The notes: generated by a model not told the origin, from the sequence alone. DNA of 32,484 nt from Halanaerobiales bacterium (GCA_023128035.1 JAGMES010000040.1:1-32484); one strand, 5' to 3'. Counted from the first letter of the stretch, positions 23,807 to 30,877 are shown. A program made the numbers and translations.

Positions 23807-24842
23807 ATATCTCCTTTATATCATAACAACGGTTTTTATAATCAGGCATTATATTTATTAATATTTCTTTTGTTTGATAATAGTTATTTTCTAACCATTT
23901 AAATCCTGCTGCTAAATCATCACTTGTTTTTAAATCGTGAACCGATATAACATAATTTTTATCTGTTCCAAATAAATCTATCGCTATCCCTTTCGATTTG
24001 ATAGAATAACCCAACACCAATGTAGGAACTAATGAAGAATATCCAGCTATGGAAGCGTGCGTTCTATTACAAACAAGCATCTTGCAATTTGCTATATATC
24101 CTTTTAACTTCATACAATTGTTATCTTCAATTAGTTTTATCCTATCACTATCAAACATATCATATAAATCTTTTAATACTTTCAAATCGTCATTGCACGG
24201 TTGAGCGACGTGTGGTATTAAAGCAATGTCATATTTTGTATCCTCTAAAATATATCTTATTAATCTAACAAAATTATCAAACATTATTTTATTTCTTATT
24301 AAACCACTAGCATTTATGCCTATTGTTTCTTTTTTAAATGGTTCTACTTCTTCTATCGGCAAAACAAAGGCACTGTCGGGAATAAGATAGGCATTTACGC
24401 CACGTTCTATAAGATTGTTATAAGTTATACTCTCTCTTGCTGATATAGCATCATATTGCTTTAAACTATCAATAGCCTCTTGGCTTGTGAAAACATCTTC
24501 TCCAATACTACAACCTACAAAGAATGTCTTTGCTCCGCTATTTTCAAACTTTCTTCTATATTTTTCAAGTACAGAAGCAGTGTAGGGATTAGAACAATTA
24601 TCTCCACCAATAGAGCATCCTACCTTTACCTCATCAACGTTTTTAATTTCTTCCGCTGTAAACTTTAAAGCATATATATTATCTACAATTTCAGATATAC
24701 AAAACTTTTCATCTTCTGTTGGTATTGTTGAATATAAATCAACATCTTTCAATTTGCAGATATCTATTATTGACCTTACTAACGCTTCGCAACCGTGATT
24801 TCCGCTGCCAGCGTGATAATATAATACATTCTTTTTTTTCAT
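23781..24842 (-). CDS. Polysaccharide pyruvyl transferase family protein
   Basis: 353 residues with the family's marks: N-terminal HAGSGNHGCEALVRSI, then VGCSIGGDNCSNP, YDAISARESITYNNL, AYLIPDSAFVLP and CNRTHASIAGYSSLVPTLVLG. The family adds a pyruvate ketal from phosphoenolpyruvate to cell-surface sugars (as CsaB does for wall polysaccharide), though many members are uncharacterised. It is the first gene of the glycan cassette, 11 bases after RusA, with AAAGGATGATATT before its ATG. Substrate unknown; pyruvylation itself is inference from family. Confidence 0.85.
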   Translation of the reverse strand: MKKKNVLYYHAGSGNHGCEALVRSIIDICKLKDVDLYSTIPTEDEKFCISEIVDNIYALKFTAEEIKNVDEVKVGCSIGGDNCSNPYTASVLEKYRRKFENSGAKTFFVGCSIGEDVFTSQEAIDSLKQYDAISARESITYNNLIERGVNAYLIPDSAFVLPIEEVEPFKKETIGINASGLIRNKIMFDNFVRLIRYILEDTKYDIALIPHVAQPCNDDLKVLKDLYDMFDSDRIKLIEDNNCMKLKGYIANCKMLVCNRTHASIAGYSSLVPTLVLGYSIKSKGIAIDLFGTDKNYVISVHDLKTSDDLAAGFKWLENNYYQTKEILINIMPDYKNRCYDIKEIYENLCVQE

Positions 24843-24853
24843 AATATCATCCT

Positions 24854-25282
24854 TTACCAGTTTTCATAGTTTAATTCTATTAATATATTGTCGGCACCAC
24901 CGTATCTTTTAACTATGTGAACCTCATATATTTGGTTATCATCGTAATACGCTATCTTGTTTAAGGCATCAAATATTGCCTTTTGTATATTGTCAATATC
25001 CGGTTTAACAATTAATGGTTCTCCTATCATCTTTTGTCTCTTCTTTTCGCTATAACTTTGTGGAGGTTCTACTATTACATCTATTTTTGCACTTATTGAT
25101 CTCTTATCTAACGGTGTTGCTGTATAATGTTCTAAAAAACAATGTTTAATTAAATTATAATATTTTGTATTTCTTTCGTCTGGATAAGTTCTTTTTCTTT
25201 TGAAGTTAATTCCCATTTCTCTTCTTCCTTCAACTTTAATCGGACAAGTGAATATCCTCTTTTCCGACCTCAATAATTCCAT
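24854..25282 (-). CDS. rusA: RusA-like Holliday junction resolvase
   Basis: 142 residues with the RusA pattern: an N-terminal strand (FTCPIKVEG), the block SISAKIDVIVEPPQSYSEK, then KPDIDNIQKAIFDALN (93-108) and YYDDNQIYEV (112-121). Asp95, Asp97 and Asp114 correspond to the metal-binding residues that cut four-way junctions. It completes the phage recombination set with ERF, the nuclease and SSB. The gene begins 28 bases after a terminator, so expression depends on readthrough. Ribosome-binding site AAAGGAGATG. Confidence 0.9.
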   Translation of the reverse strand: MELLRSEKRIFTCPIKVEGRREMGINFKRKRTYPDERNTKYYNLIKHCFLEHYTATPLDKRSISAKIDVIVEPPQSYSEKKRQKMIGEPLIVKPDIDNIQKAIFDALNKIAYYDDNQIYEVHIVKRYGGADNILIELNYENW

Positions 25283-25310
25283 TTTATATTACATCTCCTT
25301 TTTGTAAATT

Positions 25311-25347
25311 AAAAAAGACGGCATAATCCCTATAAGATTAAGCCGTT
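25311..25347 (-). terminator. Intrinsic terminator or attenuator before rusA
   Basis: On the minus strand AACGGCTTAATC (25347-25336) pairs with GATTATGCCGTC (25328-25317): 10 Watson-Crick pairs plus one U-G end pair and one internal mismatch, with a 7-base loop. A run of six T follows at 25316-25311. It lies about 60 bases after a predicted promoter start and 28 bases before rusA, so it either ends a short RNA or attenuates transcription of rusA and the glycan cassette. Confidence 0.8.
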
Positions 25348-25386
25348 TTGTAAAAAAAATATAGAGTTATTTAGAATATTATTCAT
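25330..25386 (-). CDS. Putative 18-codon leader peptide
   Basis: An ATG at 25386 opens a short frame (MNNILNNSIFFLQNGLIL) whose TAG stop falls in the loop of the terminator at 25311-25347. A ribosome translating to the stop would cover one arm of the terminator stem, the arrangement of leader-peptide attenuators. The ribosome-binding site is weak (GGATGTGAG). Without conservation data this may be chance; it is listed because of its exact position between promoter and terminator. Confidence 0.35.
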   Translation of the reverse strand: MNNILNNSIFFLQNGLIL

Positions 25387-25414
25387 AAACTCACATCCTA
25401 CACACTACTTATTA

Positions 25415-25443
25415 ATTTTACCATTTGCCTAGTCTTTTGTCAA
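25415..25443 (-). promoter_or_regulatory. Promoter, TTGACA-17-TAAAAT with TGG extension
   Basis: Minus strand TTGACA at 25443-25438, a 17-base spacer ending in TGG (extended -10 form) and TAAAAT at 25420-25415. The -35 lies inside the last codons of the gene ending at 25429. Transcription would start near 25408 and meet the terminator after about 95 bases. It is the apparent promoter for rusA and the glycan cassette, subject to readthrough. Confidence 0.72.
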
Positions 25444-25710
25444 ATATTTTAAGTATTTTGACGGTATATTTAAAACAGTTATTAATTTCTCGTCGGAATC
25501 ATATAGAAAAACATTATTATCATAAACAATTATTTTGCCTACTGATCCTTTTTTAAGTCTTACCTTATCAAGATATCTTCTAAAACTTCCGCTAAACTCT
25601 TTATAAGATACTCCTCTTTGTAATGCTAGTTCGTTCTGTCTTTTTGATTTAGAACTTCTTTCTCGCATCCTTCTTTTTGGATGTCTTTCTATGTCGTCAT
25701 AAGATTCCAT
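25429..25710 (-). CDS. Hypothetical basic protein (93 aa)
   Basis: The N-terminal third is highly basic (RHPKRRMRERSSKSKRQNE) and could bind nucleic acid; the rest looks like a small beta domain (GSVGKIIVYDNNVFLYDSDE). The start lies 6 bases after the stop of the small membrane protein gene and about 14 bases after GAGGAGG, which is long spacing. No family recognised. The promoter for the next transcription unit lies within its 3' end. Confidence 0.65.
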   Translation of the reverse strand: MESYDDIERHPKRRMRERSSKSKRQNELALQRGVSYKEFSGSFRRYLDKVRLKKGSVGKIIVYDNNVFLYDSDEKLITVLNIPSKYLKYLTKD

Positions 25711-25716
25711 ATTTTA

Positions 25717-25869
25717 TTAATTAGCCTCCTCTATAATACTACTATTACATTCTGTCGATCCTGATGCATTAATAAGATCTGATATTATAAGACACATCAT
25801 AAACATTGAAAATATAATTAGAATTACCAAGAACGGTGGAATAATATATTCCATTAAAAAGTTATTCAT
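25717..25869 (-). CDS. Small single-span membrane protein (50 aa)
   Basis: A 50-codon frame preceded by AGGAGG and 7 bases before ATG. Residues about 7-32 (YIIPPFLVILIIFSMFMMCL) form a membrane span, followed by a short tail SDLINASGSTECNSS. It fills an otherwise empty gap of about 160 bases between the HNH gene and the basic protein gene. The strong ribosome-binding site is the main evidence. Function unknown; small phage membrane peptides are often exclusion or membrane-signalling proteins. Confidence 0.65.
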   Translation of the reverse strand: MNNFLMEYIIPPFLVILIIFSMFMMCLIISDLINASGSTECNSSIIEEAN

Positions 25870-25870
25870 T

Positions 25871-26197
25871 TTAAAACCTCCTCCATATTAATTTTTCTTC
25901 GTTCCAATCAGGATAGTGCGATTGTAGATATTCCTTTGTTTTTTCTTTTATGTAATTTCTTCTAGCAGTATCGTTGCCATTATCGTAATCGTGATGGCAT
26001 TTAAGGCAGTGTGTGACGATGTTTTCCTCTATCCCCATACCATTGTTCCCTTTCGATATATAATGCGAGTTAGGCGCTCCGTGCGCTCCGCATATTATAC
26101 AACATCCTCCGTCGCGTTCATATACTACTTCCCTTACTTCTTTTGGTATATCTAAAGCTTTCTGCTTTTCTTTCCTTATCTTGCTAGATCTACCCAT
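25871..26197 (-). CDS. HNH endonuclease-like protein
   Basis: 108 residues with an HNH zinc-finger pattern: YERDGGCCIICG, NSHYISKG, then ENIVTHCLKCHHDYDNG. Cys33, Cys36, Cys64 and Cys67 likely bind a structural zinc, and His45 with His68/69 would be near the metal site. In this location, after a NinB-like gene, such proteins are taken to act in recombination or DNA processing. The ATG overlaps the previous stop codon. Activity not shown. Confidence 0.78.
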   Translation of the reverse strand: MGRSSKIRKEKQKALDIPKEVREVVYERDGGCCIICGAHGAPNSHYISKGNNGMGIEENIVTHCLKCHHDYDNGNDTARRNYIKEKTKEYLQSHYPDWNEEKLIWRRF

Positions 26198-26709
26198 TAT
26201 AATAACGCATCTTTCCAGTAGTTAGTTTCTATGCCTAGGTTCTCTGCATAGTCTAACAGGTTCTCAATTAACAATCCCATTTCCTTTGTATTTAATTTAC
26301 TAGATCCATATACTACTTTAACATTAAGAAATATTTGACCTTTGTTTGTCATTTTAGATTGTGGGACTGCCAATCTAACTTCTTTTTTGAATCTTTCAAA
26401 AGCCTCTTCTAATATTAATATATAATCAACTTTCGCTCCTGTATATTCTAACATTTTTATATAAAGAGCATCTATGTCATCTTTGTTTTTTCTACCAGTT
26501 TGTTTTTCAACGCATAGAGTTATAAGCACCCACATATATCTATTTTGTTGATTAGATCGCTTTGACTTAACTTCGTTTATATCAAAAGAATATATCTTTT
26601 CTCTATCTAATGACAACACTATACTTTGAAATGGATTATTAACCGCCAATTCTAATATAGCATTATCTTTTGTTTGTAACGCTCTGTTAATCTTGCCTGT
26701 TATTTTCAT
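26197..26709 (-). CDS. NinB-like recombination-associated protein
   Basis: 170 residues. The block SKRSNQQNRYMWVLITLCVE and the ending SSKLNTKEMGLLIENLLDYAENLGIET (given in part) match a family of phage proteins related to NinB or to the N-terminal part of putative HNHc nucleases. In lambda, NinB is an accessory recombination (orf) protein that aids strand exchange with SSB. The gene lies 12 bases after ssb, supporting such a role. The HNH module follows as a separate gene. Start follows AGGAGGGAGTTATT. Family call from pattern memory, moderately sure. Confidence 0.65.
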   Translation of the reverse strand: MKITGKINRALQTKDNAILELAVNNPFQSIVLSLDREKIYSFDINEVKSKRSNQQNRYMWVLITLCVEKQTGRKNKDDIDALYIKMLEYTGAKVDYILILEEAFERFKKEVRLAVPQSKMTNKGQIFLNVKVVYGSSKLNTKEMGLLIENLLDYAENLGIETNYWKDALL

Positions 26710-26721
26710 AATAACTCCCTC

Positions 26722-27153
26722 CTAAAATGGAAGATCCGAATCATCTATATCTACGCTCGATCCAAACTCTTCAAACGGATTAGTTTCTTCTTTTGGTTCT
26801 TCTTTTTCTTCCTGTTTTTCTTCTTGAGGTTTACTATCTAGGAATTGAACTCTATTTGCTATTACTTTTGTGTAATAAATAGTCTCGCCTTTTTCGTTAT
26901 CTTTTCTACTAGTTTCTATTCTACCGTCAATAGCAACCTGACTTCCTTTTCCTAAATATTTTTTAACGTTTTCTCCCGCTTTTTTCCATACAACTATGGT
27001 TATAAAATCTGCTTCACGTTCTCCTTGTGCGTTTGTAAAATCTCTATTAACTGCTAACGTGAAATTACATACAGGATCGTTGGCTTTGGTATATCTTAAT
27101 TCAGGATCCTTTGTTAGTCTTCCAACTAAAAATGACTTATTGATTTTGATCAC
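26722..27153 (-). CDS. ssb: Single-stranded DNA-binding protein
   Basis: 143 residues. Residues 1-105 form the SSB OB-fold: INKSFLVGRLTKDPELRYT, VCNFTLAVNRDF, ADFITIVVWKKAGENVKKYL, GSQVAIDGRIETSR. The C-terminal tail is Glu-rich and ends DIDDSDLPF, the acidic tip that recruits partner proteins. It starts with GTG at 27153 after AAGGAAAGG, overlapping the end of the HNH gene by 17 bases. It protects ssDNA during replication and recombination. Confidence 0.92.
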   Translation of the reverse strand: MIKINKSFLVGRLTKDPELRYTKANDPVCNFTLAVNRDFTNAQGEREADFITIVVWKKAGENVKKYLGKGSQVAIDGRIETSRKDNEKGETIYYTKVIANRVQFLDSKPQEEKQEEKEEPKEETNPFEEFGSSVDIDDSDLPF

Positions 27154-27688
27154 GCCTTTCCTTATGTCTTTCGGTCATGTGATAACTCGCATGTTCTTTG
27201 AAAGACATTATTTTTAAATTTTCTATTCTATTATCTCTTCTGTTTTTATTAATGTGATGAACTACTTCGCTTTTTTCTATATACCGTTGCTCTCTTTCTT
27301 CCATTACAAGCACGTGTTCCATTACATATCCATCTTTATTGCAAAAAGGATGTGTCGGTATGTAAATGGCGATATAACCATCATACCTAATTTTTGCGTG
27401 TCCGCCATATTTAGTAGGATTAATATATTTGCCTTGACGAGACAAAGATATCTTTTTTTTGGTTTCTTCACTGACAATTTTACCCTTATGAATTAAAGAG
27501 AGTTTTTGTTTTGTTCTTTCCGTATGCGTCCGCCCTTTAAAAGTAAATGTACTTTGCCTAGACTTTATATTATATTTTTTCATATAATTATAAACGCTAC
27601 CAATCGCTACATCTAATTCTAGCGCTATTTTCCACATAGGTTTGTTTTCAACTAAGTATTTATTCCTTAACTTTTTTTCATCTATCAT
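27137..27688 (-). CDS. HNH homing endonuclease
   Basis: 183 residues from the ATG at 27688, 6 bases after GGAGG. An N-terminal helix-turn-helix (ENKPMWKIALELDVAIGSVY) is followed by two NUMOD3-like repeats (TFKGRTHTERTKQKLSLI; GKIVSEETKKKISLSRQ) and a C-terminal HNH_3 domain with EVVHHINKNRRDNRIENLKI. Such enzymes spread their own gene by cutting alleles that lack it. The gene carries its own predicted promoter (27706-27734) and runs 17 bases into ssb, suggesting it was inserted in front of ssb. Confidence 0.87.
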   Translation of the reverse strand: MIDEKKLRNKYLVENKPMWKIALELDVAIGSVYNYMKKYNIKSRQSTFTFKGRTHTERTKQKLSLIHKGKIVSEETKKKISLSRQGKYINPTKYGGHAKIRYDGYIAIYIPTHPFCNKDGYVMEHVLVMEEREQRYIEKSEVVHHINKNRRDNRIENLKIMSFKEHASYHMTERHKERRDQNQ

Positions 27689-27705
27689 TTTTAACCTCCA
27701 CATTA

Positions 27706-27734
27706 ATCATATATGAATAAAACAATATTGTCAA
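27706..27734 (-). promoter_or_regulatory. Promoter, TTGACA-17-TATGAT
   Basis: Minus strand TTGACA at 27734-27729, a 17-base spacer and TATGAT at 27711-27706 (5 of 6). The start would be near 27699, very close to the GGAGG of the homing endonuclease gene, giving an extremely short leader. It probably serves the endonuclease and ssb. Confidence 0.72.
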
Positions 27735-27756
27735 ATTGTTAATATACTTCTATTCA

Positions 27757-28059
27757 TTACTTGCCTTCTTTCTTGCCATATTCTATTAATATCGTATGCC
27801 CTTCTTTACTATCAGATATTTTTTTATAATACTTCATACATTCTTCATAACTTTTCCTAAAGCTTCCTTCTTCGTTTTCATAAACGTTTCCCATCATAAA
27901 AGCTTCACTCATATCTCCTATAACCATGCTGTATTTCTTTGCTTGCCACTCTTTAGCTATATCAGCTAGTTCTTGCCACAAGTCTTCGTTACCGTCTCTA
28001 TAAGGCATTTTTTCTACATACTCTCTTAATATCTTTATAGATTTTTTTATTTTGTCCAC
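27757..28059 (-). CDS. Hypothetical protein (100 aa)
   Basis: GTG start directly after the nuclease stop with AAGG upstream. The product is helical: MDKIKKSIKILREYVEKMPY, DLWQELADIAKEWQAKKYSM and a polar C-terminal helix with YYKKISDSKEGHTI. It is located between the PD-(D/E)XK nuclease gene and the homing endonuclease promoter. No family recognised. Confidence 0.7.
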   Translation of the reverse strand: MDKIKKSIKILREYVEKMPYRDGNEDLWQELADIAKEWQAKKYSMVIGDMSEAFMMGNVYENEEGSFRKSYEECMKYYKKISDSKEGHTILIEYGKKEGK

Positions 28060-28626
28060 TTACTTACCTTCTTTCATATATTTCCATATTTTAAAACATG
28101 CATCGAATATTTTAGTATTTGGTTTTATTTCTATAAACTTATAATTTGTTTTAGTTAAGTGTAGACAATAATATTTGTCTATCTTTTTGCCGTTTGCTTC
28201 TAATAACTTTTTATAACCGCCAAATTGAACTTGGACTAACGTTGTATTTATTTTACTACTAGTCTTATGATCTATCAATATTGTTTTACCTTCATATTCG
28301 GCTATCATATCAAATGTACCAGCATAAACACCGTCAGTTAATTTTTGTTCTAATTCTATAGGCTTAAATCCTTTTAGTTTTTTAGCAACTTTATATTGAA
28401 ATACATAATCTTTATAAATATCTTCTATTTCAAACTCTCCCCATCTTTCTAAATCTTCAATTGCTTTATGGATTTGTATCCCTCTATATGCAGCTTTAGT
28501 GACTATTTCTTTATCAATACCCTCATAGTATGGAATTGTGATGCATTCCATTATTTTTGAAACGGAAGGCACCTCTTTTCCATCTATTGAATATTTATGT
28601 CCTTCTTCTTCGAATGTTAATTTCAT
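28060..28626 (-). CDS. PD-(D/E)XK exonuclease, RecB/Cas4-like
   Basis: 188 residues. The core pattern is clear: His53 in RGIQIHKAIEDL, YAGTFDMIAEYEGKTILID with Asp106 and Asp119, then HKTSSK with Lys121, and Gln134-Tyr138 in VQFGGYKKL. Phage exonucleases of this type resect DNA ends so an annealing protein (ERF here) can pair strands. The gene's ATG overlaps the preceding stop (TAATG). Likely partner of the ERF protein encoded two genes upstream. Confidence 0.85.
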   Translation of the reverse strand: MKLTFEEEGHKYSIDGKEVPSVSKIMECITIPYYEGIDKEIVTKAAYRGIQIHKAIEDLERWGEFEIEDIYKDYVFQYKVAKKLKGFKPIELEQKLTDGVYAGTFDMIAEYEGKTILIDHKTSSKINTTLVQVQFGGYKKLLEANGKKIDKYYCLHLTKTNYKFIEIKPNTKIFDACFKIWKYMKEGK

Positions 28627-29018
28627 TATTTCAATAATTCCCCAAATTTTTTAATAAAATATTCTTTTTCTAATTTTATTTTTTTTGTTTCTGCTTCTTT
28701 TTCTTTTATTTTTTCATCAAATGCATCTAATATTTTATCTTTTTCAAAATCTATTTCTTCATCATAAGGCAATAATTTTATTTCACTATCTTTAGTAAGA
28801 TATTCTATTTTAATTTTAGCATCATTATACCCTTTTTCAATATAAACAATGGTAACAACATCTTCTCCATTAAAATTATCATAATTAGTTATCATACCTA
28901 AATGTATTCCATAACTAGAATAATCTTTTTTTAAGACTTTAATTTTTTCACCAACTTTAAAGGTATGTATTTGCTTAACATTATGTTCAATTTCAAATTT
29001 CATTCCATTAAGTTCCAT
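28626..29018 (-). CDS. Hypothetical protein (130 aa), SH3-like plus helix
   Basis: The first 80 residues look like a small beta barrel (HTFKVGEKIKVLKKDYSSYG, MITNYDNFNGEDVVTIVYIE), possibly KOW/SH3-like, followed by a long Lys/Glu-rich helix to the C-terminus. Located between the coiled-coil protein and the exonuclease, so a recombination accessory role is possible. Start follows AAAGGAGGTGGCATAA. No named family. Confidence 0.7.
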   Translation of the reverse strand: MELNGMKFEIEHNVKQIHTFKVGEKIKVLKKDYSSYGIHLGMITNYDNFNGEDVVTIVYIEKGYNDAKIKIEYLTKDSEIKLLPYDEEIDFEKDKILDAFDEKIKEKEAETKKIKLEKEYFIKKFGELLK

Positions 29019-29399
29019 TTATGCCACCTCCTTTACTTTAATTCTAATACTAGATTTAACAGGTGTTTCTTTAATACATTCTAAATATACATCTTCATAT
29101 TCTGTTTTCAATTTATTAGTATCTACACCTTTTCTAGTTGTTGGTGCTACATAAGTAATTGTTAAAATATCATTTTCAAACTTTTTTACATCTGCTTTTT
29201 CCATAGATTCTTTTAATTTGTCTTTCATATCAGATTTCTTTTTGTTTATATTATTAGCAACTTCTTTTAATTCTAAAATTCTTATAAAAAGTTTGTCACT
29301 TTTCAAAGCCATATCTAAATCATTCTGTTTTTCTATTAACTCCATATTTAATGCTTCTTCTTCTAATTGTAATGCAGTATACTCTTCTAATACTTTCAT
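29019..29399 (-). CDS. Coiled-coil recombination-region protein
   Basis: 126 residues: a long coiled coil (EEYTALQLEEEALNMELIEK to about 70) and a compact beta C-terminus (DILTITYVAPTTRKGVDTN, VKSSIRIKVKEVA). This layout resembles the siphovirus Gp157/host-nuclease-inhibitor-like proteins found beside ERF-type annealing proteins. I am not sure of the family. It lies directly after the ERF gene. Confidence 0.62.
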   Translation of the reverse strand: MKVLEEYTALQLEEEALNMELIEKQNDLDMALKSDKLFIRILELKEVANNINKKKSDMKDKLKESMEKADVKKFENDILTITYVAPTTRKGVDTNKLKTEYEDVYLECIKETPVKSSIRIKVKEVA

Positions 29400-30086
29400 T
29401 TATTTCTCCTCTTTCTTTTCTTCTATTTTTTTAATCAGTTCACTTGCCATAGCAAATGTCATATCTTCTATTTTTGCTAATTCTTTTTTATTTAACAATT
29501 CTTGCAATTTATCTCCATAAGCATCTATAATATATTTCCTTTGACTAGGTGATGCTTTTTTAGGTTCATTAGTAGAATCATCTTTTTTGATATTAGTTTT
29601 TTTAGCGTTTAATTCTTCGTCAATTATATCACTACTTGTTTTATCAGGATCTTCTCCTGTTGGTATAGCAAATGTTCTTAATAATAAATATTTATATGAA
29701 TAAGTCATTGCTTTTCCTACACCTTTATCTTGGGTGTCTACTCCTGTTCCGCTAGATACCGCTATAACATAATCTTCTATATCATCTATGTTTTGTATCC
29801 TATACTTTGTATCAACAGTTGATAATCTACTTATTTTTGCTTTTCCATAATTGTCAACGATATGATCGTCAGTTCTAGAATGTAGTTGTTCTATTGGAAT
29901 TATAACTACTCCATGTGTAATTAATGCTTTTCGAACTTCGCCTGTAACCTTTTCTTCACTAATTGCTTTATATCCTGCTTGTGTAGATTTATTTGTTATA
30001 ACTTTATCATCTTTTTGTAAATATCTTATATCTTCCATTATCTTTGCTATTTTTTGATATATATTGTTTTTCTTTTCCTCCGCCAT
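29400..30086 (-). CDS. erf: ERF-family single-strand annealing protein
   Basis: Residues about 5-140 match the ERF family: NIYQKIAKIMEDIRYLQKDD, AISEEKVTGEVRKALITHGV, then AVSSGTGVDTQDKGVGKAMT and YSYKYLLLRTFAIPTGEDPD. These proteins anneal complementary strands in phage recombination. A Lys/Asp-rich linker is followed by a small C-terminal domain (SQRKYIIDAYGDKLQELL). The ATG at 30086 has GGAGGTGACAATA just upstream and was preferred to one at 30113. Works with the PD-(D/E)XK nuclease and SSB. Confidence 0.88.
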   Translation of the reverse strand: MAEEKKNNIYQKIAKIMEDIRYLQKDDKVITNKSTQAGYKAISEEKVTGEVRKALITHGVVIIPIEQLHSRTDDHIVDNYGKAKISRLSTVDTKYRIQNIDDIEDYVIAVSSGTGVDTQDKGVGKAMTYSYKYLLLRTFAIPTGEDPDKTSSDIIDEELNAKKTNIKKDDSTNEPKKASPSQRKYIIDAYGDKLQELLNKKELAKIEDMTFAMASELIKKIEEKKEEK

Positions 30087-30243
30087 TATTGTCACCTCCT
30101 TTATTTTTCTCATTTATATTTAATGGTATAAATGGCTTTTTAAATGTATCATTTTCTTTTAATTCTTTTTTTATTTTATTAAATGTTTTTATAAACTCTC
30201 TATTCTTCCCTTTTCTTTTTATCATTCTTCTTTGACTACTCAT
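30007..30243 (-). CDS. Small basic hypothetical protein (78 aa)
   Basis: ATG at 30243 follows AAAAGGAGAATAATA and overlaps the end of the replication gene by 8 bases. The product is very basic (MSSQRRMIKRKGKNREFIK) with a Gly/Asn/Lys-rich C-terminus. The frame runs 80 bases into the ERF gene, which is unusual for this compact genome and leaves its last 26 residues uncertain. It fills a gap that would otherwise be about 150 bases. Function unknown; nucleic-acid binding is possible. Confidence 0.5.
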   Translation of the reverse strand: MSSQRRMIKRKGKNREFIKTFNKIKKELKENDTFKKPFIPLNINEKNKGGDNNGGGKEKQYISKNSKDNGRYKIFTKR

Positions 30244-30736
30244 TATTATTCTCCTTTTGATTAAGCCAATCATAACTTAATGCTTCATCTAATTCAAGGT
30301 CTTCTTTATCTTTATTAACAAGAACATTATCATTTATATCTTCATTATCATTTTCATTTCCTATATGGTTAGGCATATGCTTAACCTTATGCTTAACCTT
30401 ATGGTTAACCTTATGGTTCTTTTCTACGTTTTTAGGTCGCCCACCTTTATATCCGTTATCATATCTACTCTTAACATAGGCATTCCTTTTGATACTCTCC
30501 TCTTCCATGCGTTCGTTATAATAATTACCATCTTTATCTATTATAAATTTAGATAATACATCAGGGCTTATATCCTCTAACTCCCCTATGTTTATAATGA
30601 GAGTCTTTTTAGATAACCTGCCTTGCTGGTGCTGTAATGATAACATCGTAATGTATTGTCCGCGTTCTTTCATCGTGAGATTGCTAACCCCCGTTAAAAA
30701 ATCACTAGTATAAAATAATACTGCGGGGCTTTTCAT
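30236..30736 (-). CDS. Replication initiator-like protein with internal iterons
   Basis: The N-terminal 100 residues (MKSPAVLFYTSDFLTGVSNL, MKERGQYITMLSLQHQQGRL, then KDGNYYNERMEEESIKRNAY and GYKGGRPKN) match the DUF1376-like winged-helix module of phage replication or primosomal proteins. A His/Lys/Val-rich stretch (HKVNHKVKHKVKHMPNH) is encoded by 12-base tandem repeats, and the end is acidic. In lambda and many Firmicutes phages the origin lies inside the initiator gene, so the repeats may be the origin. No AAA+ helicase loader was found nearby. It is the first gene after the pseudoknot RNA element. Confidence 0.75.
   Translation of the reverse strand: MKSPAVLFYTSDFLTGVSNLTMKERGQYITMLSLQHQQGRLSKKTLIINIGELEDISPDVLSKFIIDKDGNYYNERMEEESIKRNAYVKSRYDNGYKGGRPKNVEKNHKVNHKVKHKVKHMPNHIGNENDNEDINDNVLVNKDKEDLELDEALSYDWLNQKENNNE
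30367..30418. repeat. 12-bp iterons, candidate replication origin
   Basis: Three 12-base units lie head to tail at 30379-30390, 30391-30402 and 30403-30414 (gcttaaccttat twice, then ggttaaccttat). A diverged copy (8 of 12) lies at 30367-30378, and the first 4 bases of another follow at 30415-30418. Each unit contains TTAACC. Such iterons inside an initiator gene are the usual phage origin layout. They could also be only a coding repeat for the HKV units. Confidence 0.65.
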
Positions 30737-30763
30737 AAATTATCACTACACCTTTCTTTTACT

Positions 30764-30871
30764 AAAAAAGATAATAAACAAAATCGAGAGAATAACTACT
30801 TTCATCGGCTAGGACAATTTTGTTATTCTCTCGGGTTTATTTACTATCTTTCTCGTCCTAGCCTATTAAGT
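30764..30871 (-). ncRNA. Predicted pseudoknot RNA with terminator-like end
   Basis: A 30-bp arm pair (30767-30796 with 30822-30851; 26 Watson-Crick pairs) encloses a 25-base loop. The loop contains ggctaggac (30807-30815), and its exact complement gtcctagcc lies outside the hairpin at 30855-30863. Loop-tail pairing of 9 bp makes an H-type pseudoknot. On the minus strand the hairpin is followed by UUUUUU (30769-30764), so it may also terminate. The predicted start (near 30871) of the promoter just upstream lies 8 bases before the tail segment, so a transcript of about 108 nt would consist almost entirely of this fold. No frame in it is supported. Family unknown. Confidence 0.65.
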
Positions 30872-30877
30872 AATTTA

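Noticed and set aside
30367..30418. CRISPR-like repeat array
   Set aside because: Units are 12 bases head to tail with no spacers and lie in a coding frame.
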